Positions 42,932 through 52,130 of a DNA stretch of 64,000 nucleotides are shown here, piece by piece. The notes under the pieces are model-generated. The model worked only from the letters and a program-made list of their open reading frames with translations. It had not been told where the DNA came from and made no database searches. Numbering within the stretch: position 1 is the first letter of the stretch; every line of letters begins with the position of its first letter. A program made the translations under genes and the position numbers. The stretch is from CAWGAJ01 sp963820545 (lineage in GTDB: Bacteria > Planctomycetota > Planctomycetia > Pirellulales > Thermoguttaceae): assembly GCA_963820545.1 (NCBI GenBank), contig CAWGAJ010000001.1:1054001-1118000 (forward strand), in the 5' to 3' direction.

Positions 42932-44926
42932 ATGTCCAAACGCAAGAAATCTTCCCGAAAACACGCTCCCCAGATGCGGTCGGAAACCTTTTTCCGTTTG
43001 TTACTGCTCGTGCGCGTGCCGGCAGGAATAGTGCTAATTGTTCTGGCCGCCTGGCTCGCTTATCTCCCCTCCCTGAGCGGCGGATTCATCCTGGATGATG
43101 ACAAGCTGCTTACGGAAAATGAACTGATCAAGGCCCCTGACGGTCTGTACCGGTTCTGGTGCACCACCGAAGCGCAAGACTACTGGCCGGTGGCCAATAC
43201 CATGCTCTGGATCGAGTGGCGGCTGTGGGGGATGAACTCGATGGGCTACCACGTCGCCAACCTGATCTTGCACATTGCCTCGGCATTGCTGATTTGGATT
43301 ATCTTGCGGAAGTTGTCTATTCCCGGGGCATTTTGGGCGGCGATGATTTTTGCCGTGCATCCGGTGAACGTGGAGTCGGTGGCGTGGATAGCGCAGTGCA
43401 AAGGCATGTTGGCAATGTTTTTCTTCTTATTATCGATTCTGTGTTATCTGAAACATTTCTCAGTGAGTTGTAGCGATAACGCCCAAGGTAGCAGGCACAC
43501 TCCGGAGAAAAAGGGGACGCAGCTAATTTACCGGAACGGCCCGCAGGGTGCTGCGCATAAATTAGCTGCGTCCCCTTTTTCCTGCTGGTACTTGCTGAGC
43601 TTGTTGACATTCATCTTGGCGATGCTCAGCAAGGGATCGGCGGCGGTGTTGCCGGTGTTGCTGTTGGGGATCGTCTGGTGGCTGCGCACGGGGACTGTCC
43701 CAATTTTCGCCTCAGCGAAAATGGGACTGTCCCCTTCTGTCTCTCCGTTTTTCCTGGTGGCCCTGGTGTTGGCGGGAGTAAACGTGTGGTTTCAAACGCA
43801 CGGTACGCAAATAGTGATCCGCAGCGCCAGTTTTGCCGAGCGTCTGCTGGGGGCAGGCGGCGTGGTCTGGTTCTACCTTTACAAGGCGCTTTTGCCGCTC
43901 AGTCTGGTTTTTGTTTATCCGCAGTGGCACATCGAAGTCGGCAATCCCCTGTGGTGGCTGCCGCTCGTGGCGGCCGTGGTCGTTACGATGGTCCTGTGGC
44001 TATATAGAAAAAGCTGGAGTCGGCCGTTTTTGTTTGCCTGGGGTTTTTTCTGCGTGGCGCTGGCGCCGATGATGGGTTTTGTAGACGTGGGCTATATGCA
44101 ATATTCGCTGGTGGCCGACCATTATCAGCATATTGCCATTATCGGGGTGATTGCGCTGGCGTCGGCTCTCTGGAGTAGATGGCATCATTGGACGCGGGGT
44201 GGAGCGCGCTGGGCGGCGACTGTCGTCGCCATCGCTGTGGTGGGAATCCTCATATTACTGAGTTGGCGGCAAAGCGGGCTCTACCGCGACGCCATGACGC
44301 TATATCAGGCCACGCTGGAAAAGAATCCAGACTGTTGGATAGCCCACAATAATCTAGGCAATGTCCTGGATAAAGCAGGTCGGACCAAGGACGCGATTGA
44401 ACATTACGAGCAAGCCCTGAGGCTTAATCCCGACTTCCCCGAGGCCCACTACAACCTGGGCAATGTCCTGGATAAAGCAGGCCGGACGAATGAGGCGATC
44501 GGACATTACGAGCAAGCCCTGAGGCTTAATCCCGACTTCTCCGAGGCCCACCACAACCTGGGCAATGTTCTGGATATAGCAGGCCGGAGGAAGGAAGCGA
44601 TCGAACATTACGAGCAAGCCCTGAGGCTCAATCCCGATTACCCTGATGCCCACTACAATCTTGGACTCACCCTGGCCAATGCAGGCCGACTGCGGGAGGC
44701 GATCGAACATTACAAACAAAGCCTGCGGCTCAGGCCCGACTACAGCAATGCCTGGAACAATTTGGCGGAGGCCTATGCCAGGATGCAGCAACCCGCCGAG
44801 GCCATCGCCGCGGCCCAGAAGGCTTTGAAACTTGCCCGATCTCAGGGGCAGACGGAGCAGATCAAGGAGATTGAGGATTGGTTGAATTCCTACCAAGGGC
44901 GAGAGGCGAGGGAAGACCGCAGGTAG
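42932..44926 (+). CDS. TMTC-type membrane protein with TPR repeats, carrying in-frame palindromes
   Basis: A 664-residue protein. About ten membrane helices follow a Lys-rich start. The luminal-type motif ILDDDKLLTEN and NTMLWIEWRLWGMNSMGYHVANLILH match the glycosyltransferase-like membrane part of TMTC/O-mannosyltransferase proteins. The C terminus holds five TPR units, of which three are nearly identical at DNA level with a 102 bp period (44359, 44461, 44563). Two palindromic DNA elements (43508-43580, 43690-43734) are inserted in frame in the loops and encode odd hydrophilic stretches. ATG 42932 is preferred over TTG 42914. It likely acts on cell-surface proteins (inference). Confidence 0.75.
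   Translation: MSKRKKSSRKHAPQMRSETFFRLLLLVRVPAGIVLIVLAAWLAYLPSLSGGFILDDDKLLTENELIKAPDGLYRFWCTTEAQDYWPVANTMLWIEWRLWGMNSMGYHVANLILHIASALLIWIILRKLSIPGAFWAAMIFAVHPVNVESVAWIAQCKGMLAMFFFLLSILCYLKHFSVSCSDNAQGSRHTPEKKGTQLIYRNGPQGAAHKLAASPFSCWYLLSLLTFILAMLSKGSAAVLPVLLLGIVWWLRTGTVPIFASAKMGLSPSVSPFFLVALVLAGVNVWFQTHGTQIVIRSASFAERLLGAGGVVWFYLYKALLPLSLVFVYPQWHIEVGNPLWWLPLVAAVVVTMVLWLYRKSWSRPFLFAWGFFCVALAPMMGFVDVGYMQYSLVADHYQHIAIIGVIALASALWSRWHHWTRGGARWAATVVAIAVVGILILLSWRQSGLYRDAMTLYQATLEKNPDCWIAHNNLGNVLDKAGRTKDAIEHYEQALRLNPDFPEAHYNLGNVLDKAGRTNEAIGHYEQALRLNPDFSEAHHNLGNVLDIAGRRKEAIEHYEQALRLNPDYPDAHYNLGLTLANAGRLREAIEHYKQSLRLRPDYSNAWNNLAEAYARMQQPAEAIAAAQKALKLARSQGQTEQIKEIEDWLNSYQGREAREDRR
43508..43580. repeat. 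Palindromic element 1 inside the TMTC-like gene
   Basis: Perfect 23 bp arms (43508-43530 and 43558-43580) around a 27 bp loop. The arms begin AAAAAGGGGACGCAGC. Read in frame it gives KKGTQLIY and KLAASPFS, and both strands encode nearly the same peptide. Confidence 0.9.
43690..43734. repeat. Palindromic element 2 inside the TMTC-like gene
   Basis: Arms GGGGACTGTCCCAATTTTCG (from 43690) and CGAAAATGGGACTGTCCCC (to 43734) pair almost perfectly. A related GGGGACAGTCCC palindrome is intergenic at 45435-45482. Confidence 0.85.
44359..44664 (+). repeat. Three 102 bp tandem repeats coding TPR units
   Basis: Units start CAATGTCCTGGAT at 44359, 44461 and 44563 with few base changes; a fourth, more diverged unit follows. 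Each encodes one 34-residue TPR. The high DNA identity indicates recent expansion. Confidence 0.9.
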
Positions 44927-44984
44927 TAGATGGTAGGTGGTAGATAGTGGATGTTAGATAGAACCGCGGAAAGTCAACAACTCG

Positions 44985-45428
44985 CTATTGAAGGTGAATA
45001 GGCGGCACAGTATTGTCCGGCCGACTAACGATGGTGAACCTTAATTTCGAGGTTTTCGGATTGCTCAAGCGGCCCAGCAGCAGATCTTCGCCTTCTTTTT
45101 TGGCGCCAAAAGGATTGGCGGACGGCCGGCGCCACTCGATGGTGATGACGTATTCTCCCTCGGGGCCGCCGTCGCTGTTTTCATAGGTGGTCAGCGCGAA
45201 TTCGCCGTTTTTGTCGACACGCCCCAGGGGCTTTACCGGCTTGAGGTCGCTTTTGTTAAGGGGATGGAAAACGACTAGCGCATCCACGGCCGGCCGATTG
45301 TTTTTATCGAAAATTCGTCCGTGCACGGGATAGACCGGTTTTCGATCTGATTTTGTACAAGCGGAAAAAAGAACAAGCAAACCGATACAAGCCGAGATAG
45401 AAACGACAAAATGCATGTTTTTTCGCAT
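44985..45428 (-). CDS. Small lipoprotein with transthyretin-like domain
   Basis: A 147-residue lipoprotein: signal peptide ISACIGLLVLFSAC with Cys at the lipobox, then a single beta-sandwich (VHGRIFDKNNRPAVDALVVF, GRVDKNGEFALTTY, GEYVITIEW), as in carboxypeptidase-regulatory/transthyretin-like domains. This short form is very common in planctomycetes next to DUF1559 proteins, which is the case here (45487-46440, same strand). GGAG precedes ATG 45428. Confidence 0.8.
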   Translation of the reverse strand: MRKNMHFVVSISACIGLLVLFSACTKSDRKPVYPVHGRIFDKNNRPAVDALVVFHPLNKSDLKPVKPLGRVDKNGEFALTTYENSDGGPEGEYVITIEWRRPSANPFGAKKEGEDLLLGRLSNPKTSKLRFTIVSRPDNTVPPIHLQ

Positions 45429-45434
45429 AAGAAT

Positions 45435-45484
45435 TTCTCCGAAGGGGACAGTCCCATCCGCCGCGGTGGATGGGGACAGTCCCC
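45435..45484. repeat. GGGGACAGTCCC palindrome between two genes
   Basis: GGGGACAGTCCCATCCGCC faces GGTGGATGGGGACAGTCCCC, a near-perfect inverted repeat in the gap between the lipoprotein start and the DUF1559 stop. It belongs to the family seen at 43690-43734. Confidence 0.8.
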
Positions 45485-45486
45485 AG

Positions 45487-46440
45487 CTAGGGATTTTTCT
45501 CCAGCTCGCCGCCGGCGCGTGTGATCAGTCCGACCAAGGCGCGGATGTCGATTTCCGCGGCCAAGGCCTGGACCGAGCCGTCGGCGAAAAGCGCGTGGGC
45601 CAAGACGCGATGGAAAGAGTACAAGCCATAGTCGTTGGAACAATTGATTCCACAGGGCCCCTGAGGAATTAACCCATCGTAGCTCGAACCAACAAACACG
45701 GATCCCCCGCTGGTCGCATCGGCCCAGCCGCCTTGTCCGGTGTATTCGCCCGTCAGCTTTTGCCCCGTGTTTCTGCCGATTTGCCAGAGATCGTTCTTTC
45801 CCGCCATCTCGGCCAACAAGATAGTGTGTGAAGTTCCGTCCGAGATGGCGTTGACGGGCGTGGGATTATCGCCTTGGAGCGCGCCTTTACGCTGTTCGTC
45901 GGTATAATTTATTTCCAAGTAGGTGTTAAACCAAGAAGAGATGCTTGCCAGGGGGCCGTAATCGGCCGCCGATGCCTGCCAACTCATCGACGGATAGCCT
46001 GGATAGCTGAAAGTGTACGTGTAAGGATCCCTGCGAGGCGCCGAAGGACAGGAGAACAATTCGATCGGCGTGTTGGCGATGCGTTGGTTGTCGATCCCGG
46101 CCGGGGGATTGCTGTAAAAAAAAGGGGCTTTGAAATTGTACTGTTCGTACAAGGCCCTCTGCTCGATATACGGCAAGATAAAGATACCCCAGCCCACGGG
46201 CCTGGTCGGATCGGAGATGTAAGCGGGCGGAAGGTTCTGATAATTCGTCTCGTAACAGAGATAGGCCAGGCCGATTTGCTTAAGGTTGTTACTGCACTGT
46301 GATCGCCGGGCGGCCTCCCGCGACTGCTGAATGGCCGGCAACAGCAGGGCGATCAGGATCCCGATGATCGCAATAGCGACTAACAATTCGACCAAAGTAA
46401 ACGCGGCCGAGCGGAGCTTTGGGGCGGGCATATCGGACAT
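45487..46440 (-). CDS. DUF1559 prepilin-like protein
   Basis: A 317-residue protein with a type IV pilin-like N terminus (RSAAFTLVELLVAIAIIGIL, with Glu at +5 after the cleavage site), then SREAARRSQCSNNLKQIGLA, TILLAEMAG and a closing FADGSVQAL (the H-x-DG-like end) typical of DUF1559. This family is expanded almost only in planctomycetes and is probably displayed outside the inner membrane. I prefer ATG 46440; GTG 46455 is possible. It pairs with the transthyretin-like lipoprotein downstream. Confidence 0.9.
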   Translation of the reverse strand: MSDMPAPKLRSAAFTLVELLVAIAIIGILIALLLPAIQQSREAARRSQCSNNLKQIGLAYLCYETNYQNLPPAYISDPTRPVGWGIFILPYIEQRALYEQYNFKAPFFYSNPPAGIDNQRIANTPIELFSCPSAPRRDPYTYTFSYPGYPSMSWQASAADYGPLASISSWFNTYLEINYTDEQRKGALQGDNPTPVNAISDGTSHTILLAEMAGKNDLWQIGRNTGQKLTGEYTGQGGWADATSGGSVFVGSSYDGLIPQGPCGINCSNDYGLYSFHRVLAHALFADGSVQALAAEIDIRALVGLITRAGGELEKNP

Positions 46441-46546
46441 TTCCTGGTGATGCACAACAATTGCTTGGAGCTAATAATTTACCTTTAGGCGCGGATTGCT
46501 GTAAAGGATCGAGGGCGGACCAATGAGGATTGTAAAATGTTTTGGG

Positions 46547-47581
46547 TTATTGTCCCCCCTTTTGAGCCCAAGGGCTGTTATTATATTGTTGTTCCAGGAT
46601 TTTTCGGCAGCGCACGGCCCGCTCGGGTTTACGGAACTTTTCCCATAGTTCGGACAAATTGTACAACGCCTCGGCATGGGCTTCGGCTATGGAAGAGTAG
46701 AGCAGATCAACGTGCAAAAAGGCCAGCAAGGCTTCCTGGTCCTTGCCCGCTTGACGCAAAGCAGTTCCTAAAATGTTATAAGCGCGGGCCAGGGTGGCGG
46801 CATCTTCGGCATCGGTTTGCAGAAGAATGGGTTCGATGAGTTTGAGGGCCTCGTCGTTTTGTTTCATTGCCGCCAGGACGGCCGCCTTTTCCAATTTTGC
46901 CGCCTCGCGTTGGGCTTGCGATAGAGCGTCTTGGCTATTGTTTTTCAGGACCGTGTCGAAGGTTTTTAAGGCTTGGGCGTATTTTTCTTGTGCCAGCAGC
47001 GCGCGTCCGATGGCCATGGCCGCCCGGAGTTGGTGATCCGGCCAAGGAGCCTTGGCAAGCTTGGCATAATATTCTTCGGCGGCGGCGTAAGAACGGTTGG
47101 CCACGAGGAGATCGCCCACGGTTTCACAGGCTTGAAAATAATGATAACTGTTGGGATAGTTCTTCGCGAAGGCGATCATCAAGCGCCGGGCATCGGCGAT
47201 CTTGCCCGAGCGGTTAAGACCCAGTTGGGCACTGGCCAGGGCAGTGTAGAACTCGATGTCCTCGCGCAGCTCTTTGCGGGTGATTTCATCGGTGTTGACG
47301 CGGGCCAGGGCCTTTAGCGCATCTTCGTATCGCCCACTGAGGATCGAAGTTTTTGCATTTTTCAGTGAAGCCGGCTCGGCTTCGTAAAAAATGGTTTCGA
47401 TCTGATTGACGGAAATTTCTTTAAGCTCGCCGTTCTGATTCACTTCGACTTTCAAAGGGCTGATGCTGACGATTTTGCCCGGGATGCTGCCGCTTTTGGT
47501 TTTGACGGAATCCAAGGCCCCAGCGGCCGATACCGCGATTAGCCACGCTCCCGCGGCCAAAAAAACACAATGTTTATTCAT
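46547..47581 (-). CDS. Exported TPR protein
   Basis: A 344-residue protein with a signal peptide (CVFLAAGAWLIAVSAAGA). A short beta domain (KTKSGSIPGKIVSISPLKVEV, Sm-like) is followed by at least five TPR helix pairs (for example SILSGRYEDALKALARV, RSYAAAEEYYAKLAKAPW, EKYAQALKTFDTVLKNN). Periplasmic scaffold role likely (inference). ATG 47581 starts the signal peptide; an in-frame extension to 47641 is less likely. Confidence 0.75.
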   Translation of the reverse strand: MNKHCVFLAAGAWLIAVSAAGALDSVKTKSGSIPGKIVSISPLKVEVNQNGELKEISVNQIETIFYEAEPASLKNAKTSILSGRYEDALKALARVNTDEITRKELREDIEFYTALASAQLGLNRSGKIADARRLMIAFAKNYPNSYHYFQACETVGDLLVANRSYAAAEEYYAKLAKAPWPDHQLRAAMAIGRALLAQEKYAQALKTFDTVLKNNSQDALSQAQREAAKLEKAAVLAAMKQNDEALKLIEPILLQTDAEDAATLARAYNILGTALRQAGKDQEALLAFLHVDLLYSSIAEAHAEALYNLSELWEKFRKPERAVRCRKILEQQYNNSPWAQKGGQ

Positions 47582-48109
47582 GAAAAACTCTTTGCGATCC
47601 GGAAGCGCAAATGAAAGGTAATTCTTTGGGCAGAACAGCATTTTTTATACTCAATATTACTTTATTATACCAACCTCCTCAAAAAAACCGCGCTGGAAAT
47701 AAAACAGTCGTGGCGGCAGTCCAAGTGCCGCCCCAACTGTTCCGCGTGGAAATCGTAGCGATAGATTGGATTGATAAAAAGGCGAGAGTTAATCAATGGA
47801 TTGTGTTTTTTGTCAAGTACCTTCTGAGCAATTCAGGGGGATTTTTCATGTAGAGCAGTCTGACAAAACCTCAATAACGAGTCTTTTTTTGCGCCTTTAG
47901 CAGGCTTTTGTGGGAAGGCTCTTGTTTGTTAGCGAATTTTTTTAATAAAAAAACCATCAACTCTGTGGCTATGGAGTTGACAAATGCCTTCCAGTTGCAG
48001 TACAGTTGTTTTTCGCCCCGTTTGTCTCACACCGTTGTGATCAACAGACAAAAGGCCGTTATCATAACTTTTCATTTTTTATCATCCCCTTGCGATAAGG
48101 TTTCTAAAA
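47582..48109. other. Intergenic region
   Basis: About 530 bp, AT-rich. It has a GGCGGCAGTCCAAGTGCCGCC hairpin (47713-47733). Frames at 47611-47853 and 47908-48171 have no ribosome site or family pattern and are left out. Confidence 0.5.
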
Positions 48110-48871
48110 ATGACTCGCATCCGTCATTCTGTATCTCTCCAACAAACACACATTGCCGAGCCCTCATTTAATATTCAGTCGCCCCTATTTTACCCAGCTT
48201 CCCAAGATACAATACACGCCCTATTCGTCCCCAGACATTATGAGCCTGGCTATGCTTATCCATTAATTGTGTGGCTTCACGGCCCCGGAAGTGACGAGCG
48301 TCAGTTACGGTCAATAATGCCCAAGGTGAGCATACAGAATTTTGTGGCCGTCGCTCCTCGGGGCGTATGTATGAAAGGGATTTCTGGAGATGAGCAAGAA
48401 GGCTACGGCTGGCCGCAAACCTACGAGCAAATACTACAGGTTGAACAGCATATTTTTGATGCCATCGAGGTAGCAGCCCAAAAAATTCATATCTGCCGCC
48501 AAAGAATTTTCTTGGCCGGCTTCGATTTGGGCGGAACCATGGCTTTCCGTGTAGCTTTGAGCCATCCCCAGCATTTTGCCGGTATTTTATCGGTTTGCGG
48601 TGCTTTTCCGACCTGTCGAAGGTTATTTGGAAATCTGCCCTTGGCCCGCAAATTACCTATTTTTCTGGCCATTGGCCGCTATAGCAGTTACTATCCTGAC
48701 AACGAAGTCTGCGAAAATCTTCGCCTCCTGCATACAGCCGGCATGTCGATTACCTTGCGACAATACCCCTGCGGGCATGAACTTATAGATCCAATGCTTG
48801 CCGACGTTAATCGGTGGATCATCGAACAAATAAATTCTCTAACTTCAGAACTGCAAACGGTCAATCAATAG
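48110..48871 (+). CDS. Alpha/beta-hydrolase (carboxylesterase/phospholipase-like) with Asp at the nucleophile site
   Basis: A 253-residue alpha/beta-hydrolase: LIVWLHGPGSDERQL is the oxyanion-hole strand, AGFDLGGTMAFRVAL the nucleophile elbow, and QYPCGHELIDP carries the active-site His. In carboxylesterases of this type the elbow is GFSxGG; here the Ser is Asp. Asp nucleophiles occur in dehalogenases and epoxide hydrolases of the same fold, but the rest looks esterase-like, so it may be inactive or changed in chemistry. No signal peptide. ATG 48110 chosen. Confidence 0.8.
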   Translation: MTRIRHSVSLQQTHIAEPSFNIQSPLFYPASQDTIHALFVPRHYEPGYAYPLIVWLHGPGSDERQLRSIMPKVSIQNFVAVAPRGVCMKGISGDEQEGYGWPQTYEQILQVEQHIFDAIEVAAQKIHICRQRIFLAGFDLGGTMAFRVALSHPQHFAGILSVCGAFPTCRRLFGNLPLARKLPIFLAIGRYSSYYPDNEVCENLRLLHTAGMSITLRQYPCGHELIDPMLADVNRWIIEQINSLTSELQTVNQ

Positions 48872-49123
48872 TGACCTGCAAAATTGTACTATTCTGGCAG
48901 CTTGGGAAAGATAGTAAGAATTCGCCCATATTATTGGTCTCCATCCGTTCGTATGTACAAGGGCTTTGAAGGCCTTCGTACTCGGATTCAATAAACGTGG
49001 ATTGACACCCAGACTCGTTTTCGGGTAAAAAGTGCCCGCCTTTTCCTAGCTTTTCAAGTTGCTGGGACTATTGCGCTGTTCTGGCGTATGGTCTGAGCAA
49101 ATGTCCGAAACCGGATTGCGCTT

Positions 49124-51589
49124 ATGCCACCTAATGATCTTCCCGATCAAGAAGCCCCCATGGCCGAGACAACAGCCTCTGGCGGGTTAGGATTGTTGAC
49201 CAACGCCCCGGGCCGTTTAATCAGTTGGGTGAAAGCCCATCGTCTCTGGGCGGCGTTGGCGATCGGCGCAGGCGTGCTCTTGATATTTATGGCAGCGATC
49301 TGGGTATTAATTCCGTTGCAAAAAAGAGCCGCACCGCAGGAATTGGTGACTATAGACCAAGTTCTTGGGCGCTGGATCGCCGCGCTTTTGCCGAAACGCA
49401 GGTCCTTGCCAAGCGTTTGCAAAAGCAAGGCACGTTTGCGGTCGAGGAACTTGGCGGAGCGGCGTTTGCGCTGGGCGCAACGGCCGCCTATGAAGCCGAG
49501 GATGCGCAGGGAAAGGATCGAAATAAACTGTTTCTGCTGGCTGCCAGGTATTTGGAGGAGGCGAACAACCGCGGATTTCCGGCCCAGCGCGGCGCTGAGG
49601 GCCTCTACCTTTTAGGGAAAAGTTTAGCTGAAACCGGTCAGCTTACGGCCAGCCGTTCTGTTTTACTTTCGGCCTTGAAAAGCTCTCCGCAATATCGGGC
49701 GGAAATACACGCTTTGCTGGCCAATGTTTATCTGCAGGAGAGCAGTCCCCAGCTCGAACAGGCCTTGCAGCAGAACTCGCTGTACTTGGCCGAGGAAAAG
49801 CTCTCCCACGAACAGCGGCAGAGAGGTTTGTTACAACGGGCCCAAATCCTCTTGCGTCTGGGAAAAATCGAGGAGTGCAACGCCACGCTGGATCAAATTC
49901 CCGCTGATGCGAAAAACTATTTTTCGGCGGTGGTCGAGCGGGGGCAAGTGTTGATCTACGAAGCCCACGCCCTGTTGAAAAAGACGCCAGTGACCGAAGC
50001 GGACCAAGCCCGGCGCGGGAAAAACTTCAGGTAGCAATTAAAACCCTGCGCCTTGTGCAAGGCAAAGACGTTGCCGTCGGCAAAGCCGCGCAGGAGGCTA
50101 TGTACTTGACGGGGACGTGTTTAGCGGAATTGGGAGAGTATCGGGCGGCAGCGGAACAATTCATCCACACGCATAATTCCTACCCCGAAACGCCGGAAGG
50201 CGCCGCCGCCTCTTTCCAGGGGGCGGATCTATATCGCCGTTTAGGACGCGACCTGGAGGCCTTGATCGAGTATCGCCACGCCCTGAACGAAATTATCGGC
50301 GGGGAAGGCTATCGCAATCCTTGGCTCAGCCTGGACGAATTGAAGTCTCGCTTATTGGCGGCCTATCAGCAATACCTCGGCGCCGAGAAATTCGAGATCA
50401 CCCTGCAACTGACGCGGATCATGCAACCTTTGTTCCCGGCGGATCAAGAGCTCCTGTTGCGAGCCGAGGCGTACGGCATCTGGGGACAGACGCTCATGAG
50501 CCAGGCCGACAAGGCGCCGCGCGCAAGGCGGAATCGATACGCGGTCTGGGCCGGGAGCAGTTTCGCCGCGCCGGCGTTTGCTATGCCAAACTGGCGAGAC
50601 TTTTGCCCGCCAACAAAACATATTCCGATCAAGTATGGAACAGCGCCATGGCGTTTTTGCAGGGCCAGGATTTCCAGAATGCGGCCCGCATGTTTCAAAC
50701 GTATTTGAAAAACGAAGTTCAACGCCGTCGCCCGCAAGCCCTGACCTATTTAGGCGAGTCGCTTTTGGCGCTAAACGAGCCGGATAAGGCCTTGGAGATG
50801 TTCAAGGAGTGCATGGAATTGCATGCGCGCGACATCGCCGCCTGCCGCGCCCGGTTGTTGGCGGCGCGGGCATATCAGGAAAAGGGCGAGAGTCGTCGCG
50901 GGGAAAGTCTGCTGCTGGAGAATCTCAACGGCGATTATCTTACTCCGGCCAGCAAGGAATGGCGCGATTCGTTGTTTGCGTTGGGTGAATTGCTTTATGC
51001 CGAAGGCCGTTATGCCGAGGCCGTCCGCCGCCTGGAAGAAGCCTTGAAACGCTATCCCGATGAATCCGGGGCGGTCGAAGCCCGCTTTCTGACGGCGGAT
51101 TGCTATCGACAAATGGCCATTTCCGCCGGCGGAAAAAACAATAAGGTCCCAACAGACGGTACCCAGATTATCGAAGCCCAACAAATCAGCACGCTGTTTT
51201 CCCAAGCACTGCAACAATACAAGCAAGTTCAAGAGACGCTCAGCAGTGATCATGAAAACACGGAACTTAACGCCGCGCAGACGGCGATGCTGCGGAATTG
51301 CTACTTTGCCATCGGCGAGTTGCTTACCGCCCAAGGAAAATTCGAAGAGGCCCTCAAGGCTTACTCCCTGGCCGCCAATCGTTATCAGGGCTGTCCCGAG
51401 GCGCTCAATGCTTATGTTCAGGTCGCCAACATTTATCGACGGCTGAATAAACCGCAGGAAGCTCAAACCGCCTTGCAGCAAGCCAAGTTCGCGCTCACCC
51501 GGATGAAAGCCGATGTGGTTTTTGAAAACACCAGCAACTTCAATCGCAAACAATGGGCCGATCACTTGGATCAGCTCAGTAAGTTATGA
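49124..51589 (+). CDS. Membrane-anchored TPR protein of the flagellar cluster, three frameshifts
   Basis: Read across three one-base gaps (near 49369, 50018 and 50515) it gives about 822 residues. One membrane helix lies at about residues 44-65 (WAALAIGAGVLLIFMAAIWVL). The rest is an array of TPR-like helix pairs (QGADLYRRLGRDLEALIEYRHAL, GELLYAEGRYAEAVRRLEEALKRYP, IGELLTAQGKFEEALKAYSLAANRY). It ends 4 bp before the flgN-like gene, so it is the first gene of the flagellar run. It is probably a structural or assembly factor at the inner membrane (inference); I know no named flagellar protein like it. Confidence 0.65.
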
Positions 51590-51593
51590 AAAA

Positions 51594-52049
51594 ATGAGTG
51601 CCTACGAAACCGAAATCCTCAGCGATCTGGTCCGCGTAAAGCGCGAGTGCTTGCTGCAATTGCGCGAGCTGGGAAGCAAGCAACTGGCTTTGATCGACGA
51701 GGGAAACATGACGTCGCTGATGGACGTTTTAGCGGCCAAGCAACGTCCTTTAATAACGTTGCAGCGGATCGAACGGGCATTGGCCCCTTTCCGCAACCAG
51801 GATCCGGAGAAGCGCGTTTGGCGTTCGCCGGAAGCCCGGGCGCAATGTGCCGAACAACTGCAACAGTGTGAAACACTGCTGGCCGAGATCGTCAGCCAGG
51901 AGAAACAATGCGAAGCCGCGCTGATTAGGCGTCGCGATGAAGCGGCGGCGCAGCTTCAAGGAGCGCATCTGGCAGGTTGTGCGCGGCATGCTTATCTGCC
52001 GCAGGCCAACGCGCTGTTGTCGCAATTGGACTTGTTTTCGGAGCAATAA
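51594..52049 (+). CDS. FlgN-like flagellar export chaperone
   Basis: A 151-residue all-helical protein (ILSDLVRVKRECLLQLRELGSKQLALIDEGN, then VLAAKQRPLITLQRIERAL). The length, helix pattern and place fit FlgN, the chaperone for hook-filament junction proteins FlgK and FlgL. FlgN is poorly conserved, so the call leans on context. ATG 51594 lies 4 bp after the TPR gene stop. Confidence 0.6.
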   Translation: MSAYETEILSDLVRVKRECLLQLRELGSKQLALIDEGNMTSLMDVLAAKQRPLITLQRIERALAPFRNQDPEKRVWRSPEARAQCAEQLQQCETLLAEIVSQEKQCEAALIRRRDEAAAQLQGAHLAGCARHAYLPQANALLSQLDLFSEQ

Positions 52050-52130
52050 AAAAACGTGGGGTGAGGCGCAGCCTCACCGGAATCAATAAACACAGCCGTG
52101 CCGGCGGGAGGTTGTCCCGCCCTACCAATT

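Noticed and set aside
44359..44664. 102 bp tandem repeats as a CRISPR or satellite
   Set aside because: They are in frame and each encodes a clean 34-residue TPR, so they are coding repeats.
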